Positions 8,779 through 16,034 of a DNA stretch of 64,000 nt are shown here, one piece after another. Where the stretch lies: NCBI RefSeq assembly GCF_015831355.1, contig NZ_JADWYR010000001.1, positions 1,860,001 to 1,924,000 on the forward strand. Reading direction: 5' to 3'. The first letter of the stretch is position 1; every line of letters begins with the position of its first letter. Source of the DNA: Panacibacter microcysteis (GTDB lineage: Bacteria; Bacteroidota; Bacteroidia; Chitinophagales; Chitinophagaceae). The position numbers and the translations under genes are program-made. A model generated the notes under the pieces. The model saw only the letters and a program-made list of their open reading frames with translations, had not been told where the DNA came from and did no database searches.

Positions 8779-9197
8779 AAACCAAATGCGGGTATAAACT
8801 GGATATTGTTTGATGAGCAGTTCCACTACGTATCATATGGCAGCAGTATGTCAGGTAATAATGGTGTAGTAAAAAGTCATAACACTGACTTGCAGAATAT
8901 ACAGGTTACAAAAAGTGGATTTATTTAAATTTATGCAAGCAACCAGAGCACGGTTTATGTGTTCTTTGATAACCTGCAAGGTGATACATACGAGAGGGCC
9001 GTTACCGGAGTGAACGGAATATTATCCGTTCGGGCTAACAATGGCGGGTATCAGCTCTAAAGCAGCTAACATAACACCTAATAAAAAGAAGACTTTTCTG
9101 GGACAGAGATTTGATGATGATTTAGGTTTAAACTGGGTGCAATTCAAATGGAGAAATCATGATCCGTGAATTGGAAGATTTATAGAAATAGATCCAC
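8779..9197 (+). pseudogene. Decayed RHS core
   Basis: Bases 8779-8927 are identical to 2335-2483 of the intact RHS gene. After that the match becomes patchy. In the RHS frame the segment reads NWILFDEQFHYVS..., then has stops at GFI*IYAS, PE*TEYYPFG and HDP*IGRF. It still shows TFLGQRFDDDLGLNWVQFKW and FIEIDPL, the end of an RHS core of a different allele. Just after IDPL the frame shifts by one into the HNH tip, with the usual spacer missing. Confidence 0.85.
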
Positions 9198-9416
9198 TTG
9201 GTAATAAATCCCGCACAATCAAGAAAAGGGGTTAACACCTCCAAAAACGAAGCTCATGTTGATCACATAGATCCAAAATCAAATGGGGGTAGTGGCACTC
9301 CTAATAATGGACAGGTATTGTGTAGAGATTGCAATTTGAAAAAAGGGGCTACCTTACCGCCCCCACTGCCGCCAACACCTAATAAGTTTCGCTTATCACC
9401 GCGTTTACCATTTTAA
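9198..9416 (+). pseudogene. HNH nuclease toxin tip, detached from its RHS core
   Basis: The frame contains HVDHIDPKSNGGSG followed by NNGQVLCRDCNLKKG, a textbook HNH/McrA-like nuclease motif (DH-I-P-x-S-x-GG, N, CxxCN, K). Metal-binding and catalytic positions appear intact. A Pro-rich tail (PPPLPPTP) ends the protein. There is no ATG in a useful position and the RHS core upstream is broken, so it is probably silent unless moved back behind a working core. The DUF4265-like gene begins 8 bp later. Confidence 0.75.
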
Positions 9417-9424
9417 AAAATACT

Positions 9425-9865
9425 ATGATTAATAGACAAAAAATATTTTTTGTTCAAAAGATAAATGAAAATGAATTTGAGAAAGAAAGCCTCTGGTGTA
9501 TAAAAAGAGGTGATAATTATATTATTGATAATATCCCTTTTATAGCAAAAAGGATATCGTTAGGGGATACAATAAAAGCTGAATACGATCTTGAAGAAGG
9601 TGTTTACTATTTTGATGATTTTGTAAGCGTATCAGGAAATAGCACAGTAAGACTTTACTTTTTTAAAGATGTAATCCTCATTGAAGATGTAAGAAAGTAT
9701 TTGAATAGTTTGGGGTGTGAGGGCGAGATATTTTTAGCGAGAAAAATATTAGCTATTAATGTTCCGTCTAATATAGATTATAGGGTAATTAAGCAATATT
9801 TGGATGAAGGGGAGTTGCAAGGCAAATGGCAATACGAAGAATCATGTTTAGCACACGAATATTAA
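9425..9865 (+). CDS. DUF4265-like immunity protein for HNH tip
   Basis: A 146-residue protein. ESLWCIKRGDNYIIDNIPF, then AKRISLGDTIKAEYD and VSVSGNSTVRLYF, follow the DUF4265 pattern (a conserved DNIPF, a GD, and an SG-ST-R stretch). DUF4265 proteins are often neighbours of polymorphic toxin tips. The frame is intact although the toxin tip before it is not, which fits selection to keep immunity after losing the weapon. Confidence 0.7.
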   Translation: MINRQKIFFVQKINENEFEKESLWCIKRGDNYIIDNIPFIAKRISLGDTIKAEYDLEEGVYYFDDFVSVSGNSTVRLYFFKDVILIEDVRKYLNSLGCEGEIFLARKILAINVPSNIDYRVIKQYLDEGELQGKWQYEESCLAHEY

Positions 9866-10102
9866 TTTTGCGCGAATTCTTTTCATCATTTCAATTAAAT
9901 ACTGACACGTAGTAAGAAGCAATATTAATTATGCTTATATCTAAACTCATCCACACAGTTATTTGCAGGAAGTGTTTGACGGTTTAACTATCGCGGCGAT
10001 ATATGGAATTCCGGCTGCGGCGGTTGCTCATTTGGCATATTGATTCGAACCTGGTATGATACTTTGAATAGACCTGTTTAACAAATAAAAAATCAACATA
10101 GA
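9866..10102. other. Spacer with a small toxin-tip remnant
   Basis: An open stretch at about 9960-10041 reads GRKCLTV/LQEVFDGLTIAAIYGIP and ends AAAVAHLAY before a TGA. It looks like the last residues of a lost tip matching the LRR-like gene that follows. It has no start and is too short to assign. Confidence 0.25.
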
Positions 10103-10954
10103 ATGGCAATTGAAATGATCGATAACTGTAAGGTCTATGTTAATGGGCATAAATACATCATCATCAATTCTGATCACATCTCAGAGTGTATGCGAGTGTT
10201 TGAAAAGCATAAGTTAGATGGCGTGGCAATAACAATTTACCATGATTATAAACTGCCAAACGTAGATTTTATAAAGCATTATCCCCATGTAAAGCATTTA
10301 TCAATATCAGAGGGGATTTCAGATATAACTGGTATCAATGTACTTTCAGACTTGCGTTCAGCAATAATCTCAGGAAAAAACAGACATATGAATTTTTCTT
10401 TTTTTCCTAAGTTGGAGGTGTTTAATGCCGACTGGAGCCCACATTTCCAAAACATGGATCAATGCGCCAGATTGCAGGAGCTTTCATTGCATCGTTATAT
10501 ACCTAAAGAAAAAAACTTCGCCAGCATTTCTTATATTACTCATCTTAAGAAATTGAAAATAACACAGTCAAACGTTCTCGATCTACATGGTCTTGGCGGA
10601 TTAAAAGAGCTTGAAGAAATAGAATTTCATTATTGTGCCAGGTTAGAAAAACTTTGTTGCCTGGATAAAAGTGTGCACTCATTAAAATCATTGATTTTTG
10701 ATCATTGCAAAGGCATAAAAAACCATGATTATGTTAGCTTCCTAAAGCAACTGACTATCCTGGCTTTCAATAACTGTGGTACGCTTCCCACAATTAATTT
10801 TGTAAGAGAAATGCCCGCTCTTCAAAGTTTTAGATTTGGTCAAACCAATATAGCAGATGGAGATACATCTCCATGTAAAAATATCAGGTATGTTTATTTC
10901 ACCAACAAGCGACATTTTTCACACCGGCTGGAAGATATTCGTGCAGGCTCCTGA
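10103..10954 (+). CDS. Leucine-rich-repeat-like protein, possible immunity protein
   Basis: A 283-residue protein with no signal peptide. From about residue 55 it has irregular repeats of the LKxLxIxxxx type, such as YPHVKHLSISEGISDITGI, THLKKLKITQSNVLDLHGL and HSLKSLIFDHCKGI, which suggests a leucine-rich-repeat solenoid. Intracellular LRR proteins of this size occur as immunity proteins beside RHS tips in Bacteroidota. It is the last gene of the toxin island and lies just before the second 231-bp repeat. Confidence 0.6.
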   Translation: MAIEMIDNCKVYVNGHKYIIINSDHISECMRVFEKHKLDGVAITIYHDYKLPNVDFIKHYPHVKHLSISEGISDITGINVLSDLRSAIISGKNRHMNFSFFPKLEVFNADWSPHFQNMDQCARLQELSLHRYIPKEKNFASISYITHLKKLKITQSNVLDLHGLGGLKELEEIEFHYCARLEKLCCLDKSVHSLKSLIFDHCKGIKNHDYVSFLKQLTILAFNNCGTLPTINFVREMPALQSFRFGQTNIADGDTSPCKNIRYVYFTNKRHFSHRLEDIRAGS

Positions 10955-11039
10955 TATTAAGAGAGGTCAATTGCAATCGCCTGGGTAAGTTTTTCAAAAG
11001 GTGTGTACCACCTTATTTTGAAAGCGTGTTGTCTCAACA

Positions 11040-11270
11040 GCATTGCTACTATCATCTTTGGTTGTGTCACTCACTTGTACGGCAACAAGTAATGCAGCAT
11101 TGTGTAACACGCGGTGTTTTTTACACGCATCATGCTGGTGTTGCATAAGCGAAACGATATCGTTGCTGTACCCGATGCGGGCTTGCTAAAACACAACGCT
11201 GCAGTCGCCATGCAAACGGAACGCACAAGTGAGTGACACAACAGGTGATGCCATGAAAAACAATAGCTGG
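11040..11270 (+). repeat. 231-bp direct repeat, copy 2
   Basis: Same length and orientation as 8541-8771, with three single-base differences. It marks the border between the toxin island and the dnaN core region. Confidence 0.9.
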
Positions 11271-11278
11271 TAGCCAAT

Positions 11279-11314
11279 AAAAAAACCGGTCATTGTAAAA
11301 TGCCGGCTTATTAG
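11279..11314 (-). terminator. Terminator of dnaN
   Basis: On the minus strand GCCGGCATTTTACAATGACC folds into a stem (GCCGG with CCGG) followed by a run of seven T. It is placed 19 bp after the dnaN stop. Confidence 0.6.
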
Positions 11315-11332
11315 CGATTAAAGTTGTGCAAC

Positions 11333-12448
11333 TTAATTATTCAACATCAATGGCATTACGAGCATCAGGAGATCTTCGCCTTCAGCCTGCTCTGTTGGTT
11401 TTATAATGCCTGCTTTTGTTGGGGTAGAAAGTTCGATTTTTATTTCATCAGTCTCTGCTGCATTCAGCATTTCAATCAGGAATTTTGCATTGAAGGCAAT
11501 CTGCAGGTCTTCTCCATCGTACTGGCAGTTCATACGCTCGGTACCTTCAAAACTAAAATCAACATCCTGCGCGGCCAGTTGCAGTTCGCTGCCGCTGATG
11601 CTGAGCACAACCTGGTTGGTACTTTTGTTACTGAACACACTTACACGGCGCAGTGCACTCTGAAAATCTGATTTGTTTACCACAAGTTTGTATGGGTTAT
11701 CAGCAGGTATAACCACTTTATAATCGGGGAAACGTGCATCTATCAACCGACAGATCAATTGTGTTGATCCATGTGTAACAAACAGGTGATTATTGTTGTA
11801 GGTTATGTTTAGCTCATCGTCATTATCTGGCAGTGCGTTCCTGAGCAGGTTGAGTGGTTTTTTAGGCACTATAAAACTGTCTGTCTTGGGGCATTTTACA
11901 TCCGTTCTTTTGTAGCGTACCAGCCTGTGGGCATCGGTTGCTACAAACTGTGCCGCATCTTTGGTAAGCTCAAAATAAACACCTGTCATGGCCGGCCTCA
12001 GGTCGTCGTTGCTTACTGCAAACAATGTATCGCTGATGGCGCTGAGCAAGGCAGTGCTTGTCATGGTAAAAGAGTTGGTATCATCTGCTACAGGCTCTTT
12101 GGGAAAATTATCAGGGTTTTCGCCCATTACCTTGTATTTACCATTGTCGCTTGTAATTTCTACTGTATAGTTTTTGTCGATATTAAAAGTAAGCGGCTGG
12201 TCTGCAATGTTCTTCAGAGAATCCATCAATATTTTTGCCGGAATACAAACTTTGCCGTTTGTTTTGCTTTCCACATCCATCTGTACACGCATTACAGTTT
12301 CCAGGTCGGTGGCTACAATATTCAGCTTCTTGTCAACAATATCAAACAAAAAATCTTCGAGTATAGGTAAAACAGTATTGGCACTTATTACACCACTGAT
12401 CTGTTGTAAATGCTTTAGCAACGATGATGCTGAAACGATAAATTTCAT
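11333..12448 (-). CDS. dnaN: DNA polymerase III beta subunit (sliding clamp)
   Basis: A 371-residue protein of the usual clamp length. It starts MKFIVSASSLLKHLQQISGV and has the three clamp folds in order, with motifs such as LPILEDFLFDI, a domain-1 D-LETVMRV, and ARFPDYKVVIP in the third part. It forms the ring that holds the replicative polymerase on DNA. It stands alone, without dnaA or recF beside it, which is common in Bacteroidota. A promoter with TTTG and TAGGTTTG boxes lies upstream (12475-12502). Confidence 0.97.
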   Translation of the reverse strand: MKFIVSASSLLKHLQQISGVISANTVLPILEDFLFDIVDKKLNIVATDLETVMRVQMDVESKTNGKVCIPAKILMDSLKNIADQPLTFNIDKNYTVEITSDNGKYKVMGENPDNFPKEPVADDTNSFTMTSTALLSAISDTLFAVSNDDLRPAMTGVYFELTKDAAQFVATDAHRLVRYKRTDVKCPKTDSFIVPKKPLNLLRNALPDNDDELNITYNNNHLFVTHGSTQLICRLIDARFPDYKVVIPADNPYKLVVNKSDFQSALRRVSVFSNKSTNQVVLSISGSELQLAAQDVDFSFEGTERMNCQYDGEDLQIAFNAKFLIEMLNAAETDEIKIELSTPTKAGIIKPTEQAEGEDLLMLVMPLMLNN

Positions 12449-12474
12449 GAGAAAAATTTCATTTTAAATGGCAA

Positions 12475-12502
12475 CAAACCTACTGTAAAATAACCATACA
12501 AA
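12475..12502 (-). promoter_or_regulatory. Predicted sigma-A promoter of dnaN
   Basis: On the minus strand TTTG (12499-12502) is followed after 16 bp by TAGGTTTG (12475-12482), matching the Bacteroidota -33/-7 pattern TTTG...TAnnTTTG. The leader to the ATG would be about 25 bases. The spacing is at the short end of the usual range. Confidence 0.45.
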
Positions 12503-12569
12503 GCAATATGTATTTTTTGCTTTGCACTTATCAACAGCAGAATGTGAATTACTTGTGTTTGTGGGGATG

Positions 12570-12977
12570 TTAGTTAAATGCAGCCTGTAAAATTTCGCTG
12601 AATTTTTCTTTGTAAACGGGTTTTACCACGTAATCTACCACGCTCTGGTATTCTTTGGAGCGCATGATGTCGTTTTTATCAACCGAAGAACTTAGAATAT
12701 AGATCTTAATGCTGCCCGGTATTTTTACCGATACCGATTTGTATTCTTCCAGGAATTCCCAGCCATCCATAACCGGCATATTGATGTCAATAAAAATAAC
12801 ATCTGGTAATTTTCCGCCGGAACCAATGATCCTGTTGAGGTATTCAAGCGCATCTAACCCGTTGGTGCAAACTTCCACGCTCGATGCCATGCCTGTTGCT
12901 TCAATAGTTTTGGTAGCTGCGAATAAATAAACCTGGTCATCATCTATCAATAAAACCTGTGGTTTGGTATCGTTCAT
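12570..12977 (-). CDS. Single-domain CheY-like response regulator
   Basis: This 135-residue protein is a receiver domain and nothing else. The acidic pocket is D12-D14 (LLIDDD), the phospho-acceptor is D64 in FIDINMPVMDG, and the switch Ser cluster is SSS near 96-98. The conserved Lys is K119 in VVKP. There is no output domain, so it must act through partners, as in chemotaxis-like or phosphorelay systems. No sensor kinase lies nearby. Such stand-alone receivers are abundant in Chitinophagaceae. Confidence 0.93.
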   Translation of the reverse strand: MNDTKPQVLLIDDDQVYLFAATKTIEATGMASSVEVCTNGLDALEYLNRIIGSGGKLPDVIFIDINMPVMDGWEFLEEYKSVSVKIPGSIKIYILSSSVDKNDIMRSKEYQSVVDYVVKPVYKEKFSEILQAAFN

Positions 12978-13064
12978 CTTTTAACCTTAGATGTGTAAAT
13001 GTAAACTACAAAATTTTAACTAAACCGCAATGTTTTATTATTATTACAAAATAAATTTCATCTT

Positions 13065-13532
13065 TTGCCATCGTTGAGTGAATTACAACAAAAGCTAAAA
13101 CACTATTGCGCGTACCAGGAAAGATCTCATGCAGAAGTAATGCAAAAACTATACGCGCTGGGTGCCTGGAAGCGTGATGCAGAACAGGTGGTGGCATGGC
13201 TTATTGAAAACGATTTCCTGAATGAAGAACGTTTTGCTGTAAGTTTTGCCAGGGGTAAATTCCGGCTAAAAAAATGGGGAAAGATAAAGATCAAGCACGA
13301 GCTTACACTAAAGAAAGTAAGCAGCAGGAACATAAGCACCGCCCTCGGAAATATTGAAGATCAGGCATACCAGCAAACTCTCAACAGCCTTATCAGTAAA
13401 AAATGGAACAGTTTAAAAACCGGTACAGCAGCAGAAAAGAAAATGAAAACCATGCGTTACATGCTGCAGAAAGGTTACGAAAGTATACTGGTAAAACCAG
13501 CTATGAATAAAATAGCCGAAGGCAAAGCTTAA
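13065..13532 (+). CDS. recX: Regulatory protein RecX
   Basis: A 155-residue helical protein with the RecX three-helix repeats: HYCAYQERSHAEVMQKLY, then AWLIENDFLNEERFAVSF and RGKFRLKKWGKIKIKHEL. RecX binds RecA filaments and limits recombination. No ATG is available at the N-terminus. The first candidates are TTG at 13065 and TTG at 13074, so the start is uncertain by a few residues. recA itself is not in the window. Confidence 0.9.
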   Translation: MPSLSELQQKLKHYCAYQERSHAEVMQKLYALGAWKRDAEQVVAWLIENDFLNEERFAVSFARGKFRLKKWGKIKIKHELTLKKVSSRNISTALGNIEDQAYQQTLNSLISKKWNSLKTGTAAEKKMKTMRYMLQKGYESILVKPAMNKIAEGKA

Positions 13533-13567
13533 ACACGCATTCTCATAACTTCGCAAAAATTTTTTGT

Positions 13568-14644
13568 ATGGCACAGTTTCGCAATTTCAGAATGGTTAGT
13601 TATGTAGTGTATGGAAGAGGCAGTTTTAACCAGCTGGATGAAATTCTTGCACCGAACCGTAAAGCCGGTGCCCCAATGATTTTTTTGGTAGATCATTTCT
13701 TCGAAAATAAACCGCTCGTCAATCGCATACCGCTGAGAAACAACGACAAGATAATTTTTGCCGATGTTACATACGAGCCCAAGACCACTTATGTAGATGC
13801 GCTGGCGCAGCAGTTAAAAGATGAATTTGGTACCGTCTCCGGCATTATAGGTATTGGTGGCGGCTCAGTTATGGACCTTGCAAAAGCCGTTTCACTAATG
13901 ATGAATAATCCCGGTTCTTCCGCAGACTACCAGGGTTGGGATCTTGTAAAAAACCCCGGCGTGTACAAAGCCGGTATTCCTACGCTCAGCGGTACCGGCG
14001 CAGAGGTAAGCCGCACATGCGTACTTACCGGCCCTTTAAGAAAGCTGGGTATGAACTCAGATTTTACACCCTTTGACCAGATCGTACTCGATCCTGAACT
14101 TACCGCCAATGCGCCGGCCAACCAGCGTTTTTATACCGGTATGGATTGTTATATCCATTGTATAGAAAGCCTGCAGGGCACTTTCCTCAACGAATTCAGC
14201 AAAAGCTATGGCGAAAAAGCACTGGAACTTTGCCAGTATGTTTTCCTGGAAAAAGATACGTGGGATGAAGAGTGCGACGATAAATTAATGATGGCCTCTT
14301 ATGCCGGCGGAATGAGCATTGCATACTCGCAGGTGGGCGTGGCACACGCCGTAAGTTATGGGCTTAGCTACCTGCTCGGCACCAAACACGGCATTGGCAA
14401 TTGCATTGTAATGAATCATTTGCAGGATTATTACCCCGAGGGCGTAGCAGAATTTAAACGCATGGTAGAACGCAACAATATCGATATTCCTACGGGCATC
14501 TGCAGTGGTTTAACAGATGAGCAGTTCGAAGCAATGATCAACGTGTCAATGGGTATGAAACCTTTGTGGGAGAATGCGCTTGGTAAAGACTGGGAAAAGA
14601 TCATGACAAGAGAAAAACTGAGAGCACTTTACGAACAATTGTAA
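13568..14644 (+). CDS. kdnB: Iron-containing alcohol dehydrogenase, KdnB-like
   Basis: A 358-residue group III alcohol dehydrogenase. The nucleotide-binding GIGGGSVMDLAKA is at about residues 97-109. The iron-binding region includes GMDCYIHCIESL and the later HAVSYGLSYLLGTKHGIGN. The N-terminal YVVYGRGSFNQLDEILAP and the middle TYEPKTTYVDAL and DYQGWDLVKNPG resemble KdnB, which oxidises the C8 of 3-deoxy-manno-octulosonate on the way to 8-amino-3,8-dideoxy-KDO for lipopolysaccharide. The aminotransferase partner KdnA is not in this window. Family assignment is firm; substrate is by recall of similarity. A TAACTTCG -7-like box lies about 12 bp upstream. Confidence 0.8.
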   Translation: MAQFRNFRMVSYVVYGRGSFNQLDEILAPNRKAGAPMIFLVDHFFENKPLVNRIPLRNNDKIIFADVTYEPKTTYVDALAQQLKDEFGTVSGIIGIGGGSVMDLAKAVSLMMNNPGSSADYQGWDLVKNPGVYKAGIPTLSGTGAEVSRTCVLTGPLRKLGMNSDFTPFDQIVLDPELTANAPANQRFYTGMDCYIHCIESLQGTFLNEFSKSYGEKALELCQYVFLEKDTWDEECDDKLMMASYAGGMSIAYSQVGVAHAVSYGLSYLLGTKHGIGNCIVMNHLQDYYPEGVAEFKRMVERNNIDIPTGICSGLTDEQFEAMINVSMGMKPLWENALGKDWEKIMTREKLRALYEQL

Positions 14645-14654
14645 AATACATTTT

Positions 14655-14740
14655 TGGTAACCGGCAGTGGTACGTTGTGGCATCGCCTGTTGCCACGCTC
14701 GGTTCAGGGTTCCGTTTTTATGGCGGCTGCAGCGTTCCGG
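14655..14740 (+). repeat. Degenerate arm of the dispersed intergenic repeat
   Basis: The segment keeps GTGGCATCGCCTGTTG and a GGCGGCTGCAGC end but has lost most of the core. It resembles the left arm at 30298-30385, which also has TTTTTATGGCGGCTGCAGC. Confidence 0.6.
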
Positions 14741-14802
14741 GTCATGTCTTGCAACCGTGAGCCTTTACAATAATAAGTATCTATCAACAGCAATAACAGC
14801 AA

Positions 14803-14836
14803 AACAAAAAACGGGTGTAACACCCGTTTTTTGTTT
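14803..14836. terminator. Strong hairpin terminator
   Basis: AAAAAACGGGTG pairs with CACCCGTTTTTT around a three- or four-base loop, with T runs on both strands. It closes the kdnB unit. The rest of the 14837-15250 interval holds only the repeat arm below and AT-rich spacer. Confidence 0.85.
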
Positions 14837-15102
14837 GCCGGCCTCAGATGGCCCGGCATTCATGTATGTTTTTTTCGCTGTAATGCGCCGTCTTCCAATG
14901 CCTGTAAATAAAAAAGCCTTGGTAAGAATACCAGGGCCGTTGCTAACCTATGAAAAACACCTAGTTAAATCAGGTAAATATTTTTTTGTTGTGTAGCCAA
15001 AGTTGCAACATTAATTTTAACAATAAAATTAGAAATAGATTAATTTGTTTATAATAACCATTAAAAACCCCGGCCAGCAATTTTGCACATAAAAACCTGT
15101 TT

Positions 15103-15183
15103 GTACCGCTACTGCTGCATAATGTGCTGCCGTACAAGTGAGTGACACAACAGAAGCCCCATAGCAGTACTGCAGCCCGCCAC
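15103..15183 (-). repeat. Dispersed repeat arm, GTGTCACTCA type
   Basis: GTACAAGTGAGTGACACAAC (15132-15151) is followed by the usual tail AGAAGCCCCATAGCAGTACTG and CAGCCCGCC. Single arm upstream of ubiX. Confidence 0.8.
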
Positions 15184-15220
15184 ATAATTCTTCTTTCACC
15201 ACGGTTAACCTTTTAGCTGC

Positions 15221-15228
15221 TACTTTTG
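15221..15228 (+). promoter_or_regulatory. Possible -7 box of ubiX promoter
   Basis: TACTTTTG fits the TAnnTTTG element of Bacteroidota promoters and lies 22 bp before the preferred ATG. No clear -33 TTTG is present at the right distance. Confidence 0.3.
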
Positions 15229-15250
15229 TTTGGTAAAAAAAGTGCTTTCA

Positions 15251-15808
15251 ATGAATAAAGTTGTTGTAGCTGTCTCCGGGGCCAGTGGCGCTGTATATGC
15301 AAAAGTGTTGCTGGACAAACTGCTGACCATCAAAACGCAGTGGCAGGAACTGGGTGTGGTAATGAGCAGTAATGCAAAAGAAGTCTGGAGAACCGAGCTT
15401 AGCAATGAAGACTATAAAAACTACCCTGTAACTTATTTCGATAAACACGATTTTTCGGCACCCTTCGCTTCAGGCTCGGCACGCTACAACATAATGATCG
15501 TTGCACCTTGCAGCATGGGCACCCTGGGCCGTATTGCAAACGGCATAAGCGACGACCTGGTAACACGTGCCGCTGACGTAATGCTCAAAGAGCGGCGGAA
15601 GCTGATACTTATGGTAAGAGATACACCCTATAACCTTATCCATATCAGGAATATGGAAACCGTAACACTTGCGGGTGGTATCATCTGCCCCGCTACGCCT
15701 TCTTTTTATCACCGGCCACAAACGATCGAAGAAGTGGCGCTAACCGTTGTAGACCGTGTATTGGACATTGCGGGTTTTAACATTGCCACGCAAAGATGGA
15801 ATAGCTAA
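15251..15808 (+). CDS. ubiX: UbiX-family flavin prenyltransferase
   Basis: This 185-residue protein begins MNKVVVAVSGASGAVYAKVL, the UbiX nucleotide-binding start. An upstream in-frame start at 15230 would add 7 residues. The family motif VAPCSMGTLGRIANGISDDL and the region with RDTPYNLIHIRNM are present. UbiX makes prenylated FMN, the cofactor of UbiD-type decarboxylases. It would act in the cytoplasm. No ubiD is in the window. Confidence 0.93.
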   Translation: MNKVVVAVSGASGAVYAKVLLDKLLTIKTQWQELGVVMSSNAKEVWRTELSNEDYKNYPVTYFDKHDFSAPFASGSARYNIMIVAPCSMGTLGRIANGISDDLVTRAADVMLKERRKLILMVRDTPYNLIHIRNMETVTLAGGIICPATPSFYHRPQTIEEVALTVVDRVLDIAGFNIATQRWNS

Positions 15809-16034
15809 CCACTTTCACCATACGCATCATGATGCGTAAAATCACTTCTTACATTTAGTAGAACTACGCTTTTATTCGAGCAAACTGCTTTGCATTTTTG
15901 TGCTGCAATCAAAAGTGTAACCTATGATAAACTAAGCAGTTTAATTAACCGGGCCCGGTAATTTTTGTACTGCAACAAATCCTGTGTGGTTACCAACACA
16001 ACCGCTTATCTATTTAATACTACAAACCTAACGT
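15809..16034. other. Spacer with a perfect 12-bp palindrome
   Basis: ACCGGGCCCGGT (15948-15959) is a perfect palindrome about 75 bp before the peptidase gene, followed by TAATTTTTG, which is close to a -7 box. It could be an operator. No gene was seen. Confidence 0.3.

Noticed and set aside
8475-8826. Open frames on both strands inside repeat copy 1, repeated at 11071-11277
   Set aside because: They arise from the 231-bp repeat itself. Both copies show them and neither has a protein-like pattern.
14667-14996. A 109-codon frame after kdnB
   Set aside because: It runs through a degenerate repeat arm and the strong terminator, with no protein-like pattern.
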